A DNA stretch of 64,000 nt from Isoperla grammatica (GCA_945910005.1 OX246740.1:47662224-47726223); one strand, 5' to 3'; positions 47,293 through 59,489 are shown, counted from the stretch's first letter. Notes: generated from the letters alone by a model not told the origin. Numbers and translations are program-made.

Positions 47293-48968
47293 GTTCAGTG
47301 GTACATTTATGATTGAACATTATAGGCCTACAAAGAGTATTATATACAAGGGTACCTCAGTTTTGTTACAAAACTAATAAATTTCCAATATGCCCAACAA
47401 TTCACAGAAAATTACCTATTATTGAAGTTTGTCTTCAGCAGTTTTCCTGTGCAAATCTGATTTCATTTCACCGTTAATTTCATTAATAACATAATACTAT
47501 AATTATCATGCACACAACATTACAAATTGTGCAGAAACAACAACAATGACAAAACAACAACAACAACAACACACTCATATTATGTTCATACTTCATATAA
47601 CTGTTGGCATTATATCAGAGACAATATAGAAGGCTCTAGGCTAAGTGCAATGATCACTGTACTGCATTTTCATTTACCCTGTCAAGCAGATAGTTATGTT
47701 AGCCAGCTGTGGCTGCCTTACGGTGCAATTCTGTACCACCAAGTCCTACAATAAATAGACCATTCAACGAGCCAATTTAGTTTCATACGATGCCATGACA
47801 GTGCAACAATGTGCTTTGAATGCAGACACCCTTAAAATACTTTAAATCCTTAAAATTAACTAAACCAACCCTTAAAATGAACTACTTGTACCATGCAGGA
47901 AGGGTGTTCGGCAACTGGTTCGAGATCTCGGCTTGGCTCAAGCGTAATTGACTCCAGGGTAAAACGGATCAATCCATCAATTACCTGTCCTTGGCCCCCC
48001 CCAATGGTTTCTCCCGAAAGCTCACCTAGTCCGTCGACGCACATAGGCGTGTAGGATACTTAGGGCGTGTAGCCGGCAGGGGTGGAGCTTATTGACACTT
48101 GGAGGGGATCTATCCCAGCTGTTGCACGTGCTTTTACCACACTCACTCCACCCCTCTACCACCAACTACCAGATTCAACCATTGGGTTCGCCTCTGCAAA
48201 ACAGGGCCCCCAGCGCCAGGCGGAACCACTACCAGCGAAAAAAGTGCTGATAGCGGCGGGAGATTGGAACTTGGTTTCCCATACCACCTACCTAAATCAG
48301 AAGAGCTACCTAAATCGCTCTATATCTGGATCGAGACACGACAAGGCTCAAGCGTAAATGTGATGCCCGGGTAAAACGGGGCGTTCACTTTACCTGTCCT
48401 TGGCCACCCCTAAAGGAACACGCTCCTAAGCTCTCCATGTCCAGGCGTGCTGGTAATCTATGGGCGTGCTTATACGTCAGGAGCAATAGCGTACGTGCTT
48501 CTCCATCGGCGGCCATGTGCTTTTACCACACTATAGCTCCACCAGTTCAGTGCTATCCAATCTGATACGTGCAGCCAGAGTTGTTCCTAAAGGTTCGCCT
48601 CAGCAAGAAACCAGAGTCATAGCGGATACCACTATCAGCCAATTGCTGACCGTGGTATAGGGTGATGGACCTTGCTTACCCAACCCACCCATGACACACC
48701 TACCTAAATCAGACCTAGGGCCTAAAGTCCGTAAATCCCCTGATGGGGGTTCGTTTGCTGAACGTCCGCCATGAGACCGACGGACCTTGAATCAAAGCTA
48801 CCTAACTTTCATACTCCCTTTACATGGAAAAAAAAGAGTAAAAAGTAAGTAAAAGTAATAATAACAAAATCAAAGCAAGGAATACCAAACAAAATGTGGC
48901 CTGTTAAATTGCCTTATCCACTTCTCTATACATGCAGTAATGCTTTTATTTAACCACACGTTAGGCCT
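47293..48968. repeat. 1.7-kb tandem duplication, unit 2
   Basis: Core 47879-48824 matches unit 1. After TTTACA at 48824 it lacks about 40 bases present in unit 1, and it has an extra ACAACAACAACA run at about 47538-47572. It ends at ACGTTAGG followed by unique sequence. Confidence 0.9.
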
Positions 48969-49012
48969 ACCCAGGATAATAACTCATAAAAATTACACTC
49001 TGAATACATTAC

Positions 49013-49150
49013 CATGGACGTCACATAATCCATCAATATGGCTCGAGCTTCGATGTAGGTTAGGCTTGTTTCTTTTAAATGAGCATCTTGCCCACTCACT
49101 ATACAATCCAGCATCCAGCAGTGTCCTAGTGGTCTTCTTTGTAGAACCAG
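49013..49150 (-). other. Possible isolated exon
   Basis: On the minus strand a good acceptor (TTTTTTACAG) and a GTAATG donor bound 138 nt, exactly 46 codons, with two open frames. One gives LVLQRRPLGHCWMLDCIV..., the other STKKTTRTLLDAGLYSEWAR.... I do not recognise either. No partner exon is identified, so this may be chance. Confidence 0.2.
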
Positions 49151-49344
49151 CTGTAAAAAACCAAATGTTGAAATTACAAAAACACTTTAGAAAATGTTTA
49201 TACCCTCAGCACTAGGTAAGTAGGCCTACTGGTAAGTACTAGTACATACTGATTCAACTTTGCATTTGTGGGATATCTTACAGCTTGAAATTTTTCCAAA
49301 GAAAAAGTTTTTCAGAATGCAATGTTGCAGATCATAGCTGAAAA

Positions 49345-50040
49345 TTTCTCCCCCCCCCCCCCCCCCCCCCTGTAGATTGCATTGCTGCATCATAATTCAT
49401 AACACCCAGCCTTATGTAATTTATTTAGTTACAAATTTATTAGGCTATTTAAAATGTATTTAGTTTAAAATATTACAATATACGTTATAAATGTAATTTA
49501 AAAAAATTAAAATGTAATATAATTTACTTTAGCCCTTATTAATTATTTAATATAGCCTAATAATAACTAGGAAAACGCTGTTTGACGCGTTGATAAGCCG
49601 CGCGTCTATATCTACGAACTTTCTGGCGAAAAGATCTCAAAGCTAATAAGAACAACAATTAACCAACAAATTATTTATTTAATATATTATTTAATATAGC
49701 CTAATAATAATTAATGAATAAATTTCATTTAAATTAATGCAATCTTTAATTTTATGAATTCGATTAATAAATAATATTAATAAATAATTAATTCACTTTA
49801 ATTTGAAACCGTATGTAATTTAATTATGTATCTATAAATTTATATTTGATTTTTTGTCATCATTTATTTATATTCAATTATACTGCTTAACCCCTACCCT
49901 TCTATATTTAAATTAATTTAATGGTATTTAAAATTTTATTTAATTTAATACATATTAAATATAATAAATAATTTTAATCCAACAAAATTAATTCAATTTT
50001 TAAATTAATTAATTAAATTAAATTAAATTAACATTCTTTA
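49345..50040. repeat. Poly-C run then extremely AT-rich tract
   Basis: A C run at about 49350-49370 is followed by some 600 bases built of TTTAAT/AATTAAAT words ending in (AAATT)n near 50020. No gene. 50041-51190 is of normal composition, with no gene recognised. Confidence 0.75.
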
Positions 50041-50796
50041 AATGTAAATGCAGCATGGACCTGTGCACGCCGCTCACACAGGGTTATACTGAGTGCGACC
50101 GGCCACAGTGTACAACATCGCACACGAAATGCATGTGTACGGGGCACATCGACCTAATTCATGTGAAAAATCTATTGGGTAGGCAGGCACGAACGTGTAC
50201 ACGCCTTTCGCAGAGAGAGAGGTGGTACACGCTTACTGAAATACACGCTTTTGCACATCCCTAGTGAGAACCATGCAATACGGGCCAGTCCGTGGCGCGA
50301 CAAGAACGTTTAAACGTCCCATTACTACTTTTTCGCAATTTGAGTTAAAACATGTAGATCTACACTCTACATCCACAAGGTCTAGGCCCGACTCAATACT
50401 GACGGACATTTGTGTTTGTGAAATTATGAGGATGCCACATACATTCATATTCTCTCTCTCAAGGATGAATTATCATGGTGTCACTATCTAACATTGCGCC
50501 AGCAAAGAATACTTTTGGTGGTCTTTGTTTATATCGTTCAAAACTTTTCTCGCTAGAAAGCGTATCTAAGCTTTGCGGATAACTACTACATTTTGTACGG
50601 CAAATTCGTCTGTACGTGTAGATCTGTACGGGAATTTCCTGTCAAAACAAATCTGTGAAAATTTCCGGAGACATTTTGCATTAACATCTCTGATCACAGT
50701 ACCTAGTACCTATCATATGGAAATGTTAAATACCAGATTGTCGTGTAGACTAGCTGAAAGTTCCGGTCGATGGGCAGCTCTCTGCTGCCGTGTAGT

Positions 50797-50985
50797 TCCA
50801 GTACCGCTGACCGCAAGACGTTAGTTTGACTTCCAGTCGAGCAGAGTGCATGAAGACTGTCCACCTCCACTGTCCACCCACCACGCTTGTAGCGTACCGG
50901 TTCATGTGTAGATCCTGATGCATAGAGTAAAGTTAAGATTAGGTCAGATAAGGTTGAGAGGTAGAGTTGTAGGTAAGAGTGAGAC
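50797..50985. repeat. Outlying copy of the minisatellite flank
   Basis: One diverged 80-bp unit (CCGCTGACCGCAAGACGTTAG) followed by GAAGACTGTCCACCTCC and AGAGTAAAGTTAAGATTAGG. The same order recurs at 51923-52130 after the main array, so unit and flank were duplicated together. Confidence 0.75.
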
Positions 50986-51194
50986 AGGTTAAGTTAGACA
51001 TGGTTTTGTTTCATTAGAGGTTGCAGTACACGTGGCAATATGGCCGCCAACAGCCATGACGTCAGCTGATTCCTGAGTATAAGGAACACAAAAAGCCTGT
51101 TTATATGTACGGTATCACAGCATCAATGGGATGGGGGGCCCACGTGTAAACAATGGAAATTGAAAAATCACACTAGGCCTACCTCTGTGACAGA

Positions 51195-52003
51195 CCGCTG
51201 ACCGCAAGGCGTTGATTCATCTTCTAGTCGAGCAGTGATTGCAGCCAGCTGTGTCAGCATACTTAGTTCCAGTACCGCTGACCGCAAGGCGTTGGTTCAT
51301 CTTCTAGTCGAGCAGTGATAGCAGCCAGCTGTGTCAGCATACTTAGTTCTGGTAGGTACCGCTGACCGCAAGGCGTTGGTTCATCTTCTAGTCAAGCAGT
51401 GATTGCAGCCAGCTGTGTCAGCATACTTAGTTCTGGTAGGTACCGCTGACCGAAAGGCGTTGGTTTGTCTTCTAGTCGAGCAGTGATAGCAGCCAGCTGT
51501 GTCAGCATGTTTAGTTCCAGTACCGCTGACCGCAAGGCGTTGGTTCATATTCTAGTCGAGCAGTGATAGCAGCCAGCTGTGTCAGCATGCTTAGTTCCAG
51601 TACCGCTGACCGCAAGGCGTTGGTTCATCTTCTAGTCGAGCAGTGATTGCAGCCAGCTGTGTCAGCATACTTAGTTCCAGTACCGCTGACCGCAAAGCGT
51701 TGGTTCATCTTCTAGTCGAGCAGTGATAGCAGCCAGCTGTGTCAGCATGCTTAGTTCCAGTACCGCTGACCGCAAGGAGTTAGTTCATCTTCTAGTCGAG
51801 CAGTGATTGCAGCCAGCTGTGTCAGCATGCTTAGTGCCAGTACCGCTGACCGCAAGGCGTCAGTTCATCTTCTAGTCGAGCAGTGATAGCAGCCAGCTGT
51901 GTCAGCATGCTTCATTCCAGTACCGCTGACCGCAAGGAGTTAGTTCATCTTCTAGTCGAGCAGTGATTGCAGCCAGCTGGGTCACTGCTTGAAGACTGTC
52001 CAC
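51195..52003. repeat. 80-bp minisatellite, ten copies
   Basis: Units begin CCGCTGACCGCAAGGCGTTG at 51195, 51275, 51359, 51443, 51523, 51603, 51683, 51763, 51843 and 51923. Period is 80, except two 84-bp units carrying an extra GTAG-type 4 bp. Each contains TCTAGTCGAGCAGTGAT and GCAGCCAGCTGTGTCAGCAT. Units alternate at GTGATAGC / GTGATTGC, suggesting higher-order duplication. Confidence 0.95.
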
Positions 52004-52401
52004 CTCCCTGATACTGTTGCACCATAGCACAGATAACACATTCTTGTCCGTTATCTGTGACCGTAGCTTGTAGAGTACATGTGTACATCCTGCTGAATAG
52101 AGTAAAGTTAAGATTAGGTCAGATAAGGTTGAGGGTTAAAGGAGAAGGTAGATGAAAATCGACAGCGCTCTCGTATTTTTTTAAAAATTACTAGAATATG
52201 TTTTAAGAATAATGCCATCATCCAACATAATTACAAAAAATCTAGTGCTGAGCTACACGCGTTCAAAGTGCCAGCCGAGCACGCCGCGAGAATGCACGTG
52301 TGTGGCCGGGCACTGTGCTGCACTGTCACTGTAGTGTGACTACGGTACGTGAAGGCCCAGGGGACACTATATCGGCTTGGCTTTGGTGGCATGGTGTAAG
52401 T

Positions 52402-52821
52402 CAGGCGCGGACTGGCTAGGGATGCATCGCATCCCAGGCCCTTTGGCAGTCCGGGCCCCGGGCTGCCACCAGAAAGTTCCTATGATGTAAATACTTCTTT
52501 GTATATTGCTAAAAAAATCTTAACCCCACTCTATAAGTATTATTTTGAAATTATAATTGAATTTATTGTAAATATTCAATGTAATTAATTGAATATAATT
52601 GAAATTATTTTGCTACTGGTAGGGTGGCATCTGTTAATCGCGCCCTGATATCACATTTTAGGCCATAAAATTCTATGCAAACCCAAGAAATGTTTTGCGC
52701 CTTCGGCGTATTTGCCTCGGGCGCCTGGGGCTTCGCCCCAGACCCCAGCTGCACCACGCCACCTCATGCGGGCCTCCCCGAAACCCAGCATCCCGGGCCT
52801 TTTTATCCCAGTCCGCCCCTG
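52402..52821. mobile_element. Non-autonomous hAT element, 420 bp, exact 8-bp TSD
   Basis: Ends CAGGCGCGGACTGG and CCAGTCCGCCCCTG; GTGTAAGT flanks both sides (52394-52401 and 52822-52829). CCGGGCC / GGCCCGGG blocks near the ends are also inverted. Confidence 0.9.
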
Positions 52822-53139
52822 GTGTAAGTGCTATGAATGCAGCCCTATGATACAAGATTGCAAAAGTTTTCACTGCCAGAAAAGTAAAATAATAAATGTT
52901 GTCCGAGGAAACTTGGTGTGTGAAACTTACACCGATGCATTCCTTCACCAAGTTCTGTCGTTGGACGCGCTAGATATTGTTCGAAATCACTTGATTTTAT
53001 TCTCAAAAAACAAAATGAAGCAAAAAACTTAGCATCGAACCAGTTCCTAACGATTGTGAGATATTTTGCATGCCGCCAGTTTGTCATGGATTAATTCTAG
53101 TGTAATTACCAATAACATTACAATGAAATTTAATGTTAG

Positions 53140-53410
53140 TAATAATTTTAAATAATTAAAATTCAATTAAAATCAATAATTCTAAATTTAAAAAAACGTT
53201 TGAATTTTCTTAACAGACCCAAACATTATTTCCTAGGCAGAAACAATATGAATGCACGCCCTACAAAGTTGACGTTGGGCAGTTACAAACAAAAATAAAA
53301 ATAATAAACGTATGTTAACTTTATCCTGCAAACGAAATTCACTCTTATAAATTGAAATAGATCTCAGCTGACATTTCACACACAAAAAAGTTTTCAAACA
53401 TCGACACATC
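53140..53410 (+). repeat. Dispersed repeat R2, copy 1 (pair of 57440-57710)
   Basis: Shares ATTTTCTTAACA, ATATGAATGCACGCCCTACA, GACGTTGGGCAGTTAC, TTATCCTGCAAA and TTATAAATTGAAATAG blocks in the same order with 57440-57710. Nothing codes. 53411-54106 shows no gene. Confidence 0.7.
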
Positions 53411-54106
53411 ATTAGTAACAGCCGCGTGCCATCAATTATTCAGTCGGCTAAGTCGCTTGCAATAAAAGCAATTCATGCGGCCAGAGGAAAAAGCAGATTG
53501 ATATCGGGACAAGGCGTTGCCAGCCGTTGAACTCTGACTGGCAGTGGCTAACGTTAATCACCTTTTATAGTATATTCTCACAATAAATGTGTTTGGTAAT
53601 TAACAAGTGGAATGGTCCACGTTTGAGTGTACTCGTAGCAGATCGACAATGGAACGTGTACTGGGTCTTTCAATGATGTGCACCTATGCTCTGCACTCGA
53701 TAGGGGCAAATGAAAAAACTGCAAAAATTGTTCTGTACCTACAAAAGAAATAAAGAAACTAAACTTAACTCTACCGGTACACTAGACTAGAGTTGTTTAT
53801 GAATAGGTACTGCCTGAATCAGAGTAATGTCAGCAGAGTAGGCCTAATCCGTTTACGTGATGTCTTTCATTTTCGACCGGGGTGTGGAAACTAGCAAATA
53901 GAAACTCTTGTTGCACATGTCTAGAGATTACCCCTCCCCGCCCCTACCCCTCTGTTATCGTGCGCGTGGATACCCCGCCGGACAGACTAACTAGTCTTTG
54001 GTTGGACTCCAGACAGTAGCATTCCGCCCCTCGCCCCCTTCCTTACTTCGCACAAGATGATAGCGTCGCTCCGTCTGCAACGGTAGACGAACGGAGGCGA
54101 CAAAAG

Positions 54107-54536
54107 CAGTGGCGTAGCGAGGTTTGTAGCCCCCCCCCCCCCCCCAGCAGACAAACACTTGAAAACGTTGACATATAGGCCCTAGTGAATATGCAGTCTC
54201 TATTGTAATTAATATCCCTATAACTGGACACACAATTAGGAAACAATAAATATTAATAATCGGCAAACGAAATGTCATTCTCGCCGGCCAGTGTGTTGGC
54301 TAGGTCAAGGTGAGCGTGGCTCATATTTTTGTATGCGTCAGAACTCTTAGAAGCTTAAAAGCGGGGAAATAGATTCGCGTTTCGGTATGACAGTGCATTC
54401 CATCTTAAAAATAGCACACAATAATTATGTTAGTCCAATTTGTGTTTTCACTACCCATTGCAGCCACATTATTGTTGTATTGTTGTGTTATTATTGTGCG
54501 GTCGCGCCCCTTCGCGCCATAGTAGCTACGCCCCTG
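54107..54536. mobile_element. Non-autonomous hAT element, 430 bp, exact 8-bp TSD
   Basis: Ends CAGTGGCGTAGCGAGG and GTAGCTACGCCCCTG; GACAAAAG flanks both sides (54099-54106 and 54537-54544). A C run near 54131-54146 lies just inside the left end. Confidence 0.9.
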
Positions 54537-54544
54537 GACAAAAG

Positions 54545-54830
54545 GACGCCCGTCTCGGCCCAGGGTAGAATAGTGACTCTGCTAATCGTAAGAGGCGACG
54601 AAAGGAGACCCTGTCCCTTTCCCCCCACTGACCCACTGAAGATTTCTCCTCCGACTTCACCCTGCTCGCCCTAGCTGGACTTCCTTATGACGACCACAGC
54701 GATGTGCAATGGATTTGATTCGGACATGGGGCACTTTTCGTCTTCATATTTCACCCACTCATCGTCTCGATTAGCCGAAGTTGCAAAATATGGGACGTAA
54801 AACCGAAATATCATCATCACGAAACACTTT
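54545..54830. repeat. Dispersed repeat R1, copy 2
   Basis: Same blocks as 23190-23465 (CGTCTCGGCCCAGGGTAGAA, CGTAAGAGGCGACGAAAGG, GACGACCAC) ending GGGACGTAAAACC and ATCATCATCAC. It directly abuts the hAT target duplication. Confidence 0.65.
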
Positions 54831-54927
54831 TAAACGGTGTCCTCTACCGCCACTAGAAAACTAATAGTAGGCCTATGGTAATTGATAATGATTTAAAAGA
54901 GCATTTAAATGTATTTTGTAAGTAGGT

Positions 54928-55215
54928 CTTGCAACTGACGTCACAGCCGAACTACAACAATGTAACAAATGAATCGAACTGATGGACAAACAACGAGCTG
55001 TCAAAATAATAAAATTGCAACATTATGAAGAAAACGAGGTATGGCGATAGTAACTGCTCACCAGTTAAAACGTTTAATGATGGGCAACCAAGATGTGAAA
55101 GTTTTGTATGTTTCTTGTTTGTTTTGAAGATTTGTTTTCAAAATCAGAATATTTTATTGTTTGACAGCTTGTTGTTTGTCCATCGATTCATTTCATTTGT
55201 TTCATTGTTGTAAAG
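54928..55215. mobile_element. MITE family M1, copy 2
   Basis: GCAACTGACGTCACAG then ACTACAACAATG-AACAAATGAA and GAGCTGTCAAAATAAT on the left; inverted TTGACAGCTTGTTGTTTGTC and TTTCATTGTTGT on the right. The right terminus is truncated. Confidence 0.7.
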
Positions 55216-55300
55216 CAAACTTGCAAGAAGCCTATTGCCAATGGCAAATACCAAAAACGGCACGTAAAATGTGTGTAAAACCAGCTAGGGCTGGGCTTAC

Positions 55301-55398
55301 CTGTTGTCTTGTAAAGTCTTGTCTTGTAAAGGGCAGGACACGACTGCACTAGGGCGTAGGCCCTTCTGAACCACACAGAAGATTCTTGTTGCTTGGAT
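55301..55398 (-). other. Possible isolated exon
   Basis: The minus strand has a strong acceptor (TGCTTTTTTACAG) and donor (ACAACAG then GTAAGC) bounding 98 nt with two open frames, one reading SKQQESSVWFRRAYALVQSC. Product unknown. It could belong to a minus-strand transcript starting near 60.6-60.9 kb, but no frame links them. Confidence 0.25.
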
Positions 55399-55434
55399 CT
55401 GTAAAAAAGCACAAACATTTCAGTTAGGCGGTAG

Positions 55435-57430
55435 GTAGACTAATAATGTCAACCAAATCCGTCAAGCCGTTTACCTGTGTGCGACGAACACAATTATAAA
55501 TTGCATTGCCGTAAATAAACAATATTTAGACACAAGATGGCAGAACAATTCCAAATCTTTTGTCATATGTTGACACCATTATTGTGCATACTATTTAAAA
55601 AAAAAAAATATTTAAATTCGTCAATAAGTTTTAATAAAAAAAAAAATTATAACTCGATATTTTTCAATAATTAATTTTTTGTAGGTTGGCACCTAGACGG
55701 ATTTTGATGGTTATGTTAACAGATCCCTAAAGTCGTTTGACCTGTGCGCAACGAACACAATTGTGTACACAAACACACAAAGCGCCGATCGAGTTGAAAT
55801 GAAAGATTCACTCCGCTTTGCTACGCTCATCTAAAAGGTTGACAAAATGAATAAGCTCACATGCGTACAAACAATGGAGCCAACGGTAATCTGTTGAATG
55901 AAAATTTGGTTGAAATACAAAATCGAAACAAAACTTAGGCCTAGATGCCATGTTGCCCCAAGCATGAAGAAACTAGGCCTGTTTGAAAAACATACGTGTT
56001 TCAACAATATTATTTTTACTCAGCGGCACCATCCACTGTCGTAGAACTTAAAGTCTCCTTAAAAAAACATGAGAATGTACATTCAAATGTTCTAGTCTTG
56101 AATAGGGAATATGCGTCATCTTTTTTTAGCATTTTACTAGATTAGGATAAACTTCCTGAATCCAAAAATATTTTATTTCGATGACATAGAATAAAGTTTC
56201 ATTTATAAAAACGAGCTGAAAGTTTCACACATATTTATGGCGAGAAAAACGGGGCATACGTCACTATTCATATATCAGCAATCAACCAATCATAAAATGA
56301 TAAATAAAATAACGCTTATTTGGAAATTATCATATCCAAAATCGTATAAAATCGAATTAATGTCTAGTACGCCTAATAATTAATTTTGAAGTCCAATTAC
56401 TATTAAAAACAATTATACCAAACCTATTTTCATAGAATATCAGTAAATATTGGGTGTTGTTATTCATATGAAGCAGACTTGACAACGGCTGAGTACAAAT
56501 TTTGACAAGGTTAGCTTGATGACCTTGAAAATTTGTTTGTTTCATCTAGGAAGCGGTGGCAGAGTCATTCATATAAGCAGTGATTTATATGAATTGTGAC
56601 GTCACATACCGTTTAAAAATAATAGTGCGGGAAACAGATAATCACAATTTTTGAACATTTATAGAAGTATAATGAGTTAATTTTAAAACTTTTAAATTAG
56701 GTTTCTGATGTCTTCAGATGAATAACAATATATTTCACGTACTTTCAGAGCTGTAGAAAATTCATGCACATTCCCTATTGAGTGTCAGTATAATTAATTA
56801 CGGTCATAAATATAAATGAAGCACAACAACAACCATAACTGCTAAGTTGTTGTGCCATGTAGTTTGTTTTGTTTTTTCAATTGTTGAGACTTTTCTCTGT
56901 TGTTTGCTTTTGTTCTTCTAGAAGAGAGAATGCTGTAGAACATAGCCTTGTGATATATATTCAAATAAACCCTGATATTGTATAACGGCTACAATTCTTA
57001 TAAAAACCATTATCTACTATTATTGAGGCCTACCTTGAAGTCTTGAACTCGATATGTCACGAGCTAGACGAATAAAAAATATCACGAAAATCAAGAATGT
57101 TGATCATTTTCTTTCGCGATTTAATTGGCTCGTAGAATAAAATATTCGACACCAAAACTTCTTCACATCAAAGTGAATATATATCACTATCACTTGGAAA
57201 TGTTTTTAAAGAGGTGACACCTTAAATAAAGTGTGATATAAGGCGATAAGTTGCTCTCCATTGAAAATTGAAACAAAACATGGTTGCAGCCGTGACGTTA
57301 TTGATAACGCAACATTGACAAGGGTTGCGGGACAATTCTGACAAGGGCTGCGGGACATCGCCGCATTTGAAAGGAGAATCTAGTCGATGGATCGACTGTG
57401 ATTAATCGAGAGTAAAAATAGTGGAAATCG
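55435..57430. other. AT-rich interval, no gene seen
   Basis: A local duplicate of GTCAAGCCGTTT-ACCTGTG-GCGACGAACACAATT lies at about 55461-55498, with a second copy at about 55730-55760. Poly-A runs occur at about 55595 and 55638. Nothing coding is supported. Confidence 0.55.
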
Positions 57431-57439
57431 AACGTTTTA

Positions 57440-57710
57440 AATAATTTTAATTAAATTAAAATCAATAAAAATCAATCATGCCAAATTATCAAAAACGTTC
57501 AGATTTTCTTAACACACCCCAACTTTATTTCCTAGCAATATGAATGCACGCCCTACAAAGGTGACGTTGGGCAGTTACATATACAAATAATGAACGCTAT
57601 GTAGATTAACATCCTTGTTAGCGTTATCCTGCAAATGAAATTAAAATATTTTCCTTATAAATTGAAATAGTTCTCAGCTAACATTACAAAAGAGTTTTCA
57701 AACGTCGACT
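57440..57710 (+). repeat. Dispersed repeat R2, copy 2
   Basis: Same ordered blocks as 53140-53410, with several indels between the copies. Confidence 0.7.
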
Positions 57711-58143
57711 CGGAGAAGTAATATAACGGTAGACAAAGCAAAGATGTACGCTGGGGGAGTCTTGCCCCACAGAGAATTTCTGTATGGTGTTTTGTCACAA
57801 ACACGTTTAAATAAATTACTTGAGAGAGTGGTCAAGGGGTTGAGGAAAATAAAACGTGGGCTAAAATAAAACGTTTGTTGTGGAAAAGACACAAATTGAA
57901 ACATTTTACTTTATACAAATGTTGGATGAGCAAATATGAATAAAAAGTACTACAAAACGTTCACATAATCCGTCAACATGCATAAAATGTATGCAAATTA
58001 TAGTCGTATTTTTAGTATCAGTCAGTGGTTAAAGTGAGCCGGTATGAGCCGGTATGCATACCGTCACAAATTTGATGTATCTCTAATCCAATGTTTTTAT
58101 AAAGTAAATGCTTATTATTATTTTATTTTTTTTACCACGAAGG

Positions 58144-58463
58144 CTACTAGCAACCCCAAAAGACAACAATGTAACAAATGAATTGAATTGATGGACAAAC
58201 AACAAGCTGTCAAAAAATAATTTCTTCTGATTTTGGAAAACAAAACATAAAACAAACAAATTCACATACAAAACTTTCACTTAGTCGTTGTCCATCATTA
58301 AAAGTTTTCAATGGGGAGCAGTTTTTATTGCTGCACTTGTTTTTATTTGTATGGTTGCAATTTTATTAATTTGACAGCTGATTGTTTGTCCATCAGTTCA
58401 ATTCATTTGTTCCATTGTTGTAGTACGGTACGGATGTGACGTCAGTTGCGGGTTCCCTATAGT
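58144..58463. mobile_element. MITE family M1, copy 3 (uninterrupted)
   Basis: CTAGCAACCCCAAAAGACAAC at the left and GACGTCAGTTGCGGGTTCCC at the right, with inverted ACAAGCTGTCAA / TTGACAGCTG inside. It gives the empty-site order for the nested copy at 34747. Confidence 0.75.
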
Positions 58464-58867
58464 TTAGCACAGTTTCTCAATCCCCCGAATCCTCCAACTA
58501 AACACCCCAAACAATTCCCTGCTAAACTGGGGGGCTGCGTTCCCAGACCGTGACCTACTTTACACAGCAGTAGAGCATACCGTTACTTCGCCCACCTGCA
58601 TTATCTACTTGCGACTTGCGAGTCCGAGATTTCTACCCCTTTCCCCCCTAGACACAGCCAGACTAGCCGAGCCTCTCCTCACGACCAATGAGTCATCGCA
58701 GTCTCACTGAGGGAACGAAACTTTTCCAATTCCGGGTACATTCGCTCTAGATAAAACTGGGCACGATCAAGCTAGCAGTTGTTTTACGACAAGACCAGAC
58801 ACAAGCAACACTTCTATTTTGGCAACGAGGCCAATCGAAACAATGAGTGGGTTGGGTGTACTACTAC

Positions 58868-58925
58868 GACATAACTCCCATGCCCAAACCAGGATTCGAA
58901 CCAAGCTGCAGAGTAATCAGCCCTC
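58868..58925 (-). repeat. tRNA-like SINE head, second family
   Basis: The minus strand has TTGGTTCGAATCCTGG-TTTGGGCATGG, matching 13130-13215, including the following TATGTCG-like tail. The T-arm is weaker here. 58464-58867 holds no gene. Confidence 0.5.
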
Positions 58926-59204
58926 TGCGTATTGAATAGGGTGGAGGCGGGGAACAAAATGAAAATAGAAATTGAACTGAAACTATGAACCCATGCTATT
59001 AACGGGGGAAATTCCCCCCCCCCCCCCCCCACACACATAAATGTTTTTTGTAAATCTCCAATGTCATTTTCCGCACTCTTGTGAAGACAAGTTTGCAAAT
59101 TTGTTTCGCCTTTGACGACTGGTTCTACACCTCCCACCCTTTAAAATAGCATTTTAAAAAAACTGTCAATTCACCCGACATAAGACTCTCAGGATGAGAC
59201 CGCT

Positions 59205-59489
59205 AGAGGTAGCTCAGCGGTGTAAGACTCGAGACTCTGATTCGGGAGGTCGCCGGTTCGATTCCGGCCACGGCAATCCTGACTGAAGGTCTTTTTCCGA
59301 AGCTTTAGTCGTAAAAGCGAATGCTGGGATTGACTCCTACTAATAGCCATTGGACATTCCGTTCCAATACAACTATCCAAACACCCTAACATATCTATAG
59401 TTAGTCACCTGTCGAGGTGGAGGGGCACTTGTGTACCCTATAACGGGTTTCCCTACCAAAATTATTATTATTATTATTATTATTATTAA
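59205..59489 (+). repeat. Complete tRNA-derived SINE with (ATT)n tail
   Basis: Head: AGGTAGCTCAGCGGTGTAAG (A-box) and GCCGGTTCGATTCCGGC (B-box, perfect 5-bp T-arm). Then a body with GAATGCTGGGATTGACTCC, CTATCCAAACACCC and AGTTAGTCACCTG, ending ATAACGGGTTTCCC and (ATT)n at 59461-59489. Fragments elsewhere: 1640, 9757 and 12020. The 3' acceptor strand does not pair, so it is not a tRNA gene. Confidence 0.8.

Noticed and set aside
51195..52003. CRISPR-like regular repeats
   Set aside because: Units are contiguous with no unique spacers, and the context is an animal nuclear genome; this is a minisatellite.
53991..54278. 95-codon minus frame with a poly-Gly run
   Set aside because: It crosses the hAT element border and its C homopolymer, which encodes the Gly run.
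59205..59280. Candidate tRNA gene
   Set aside because: A- and B-boxes and T-arm are good, but the acceptor stem does not pair and a SINE body with (ATT)n tail follows. The same applies to 13130 and 58868.
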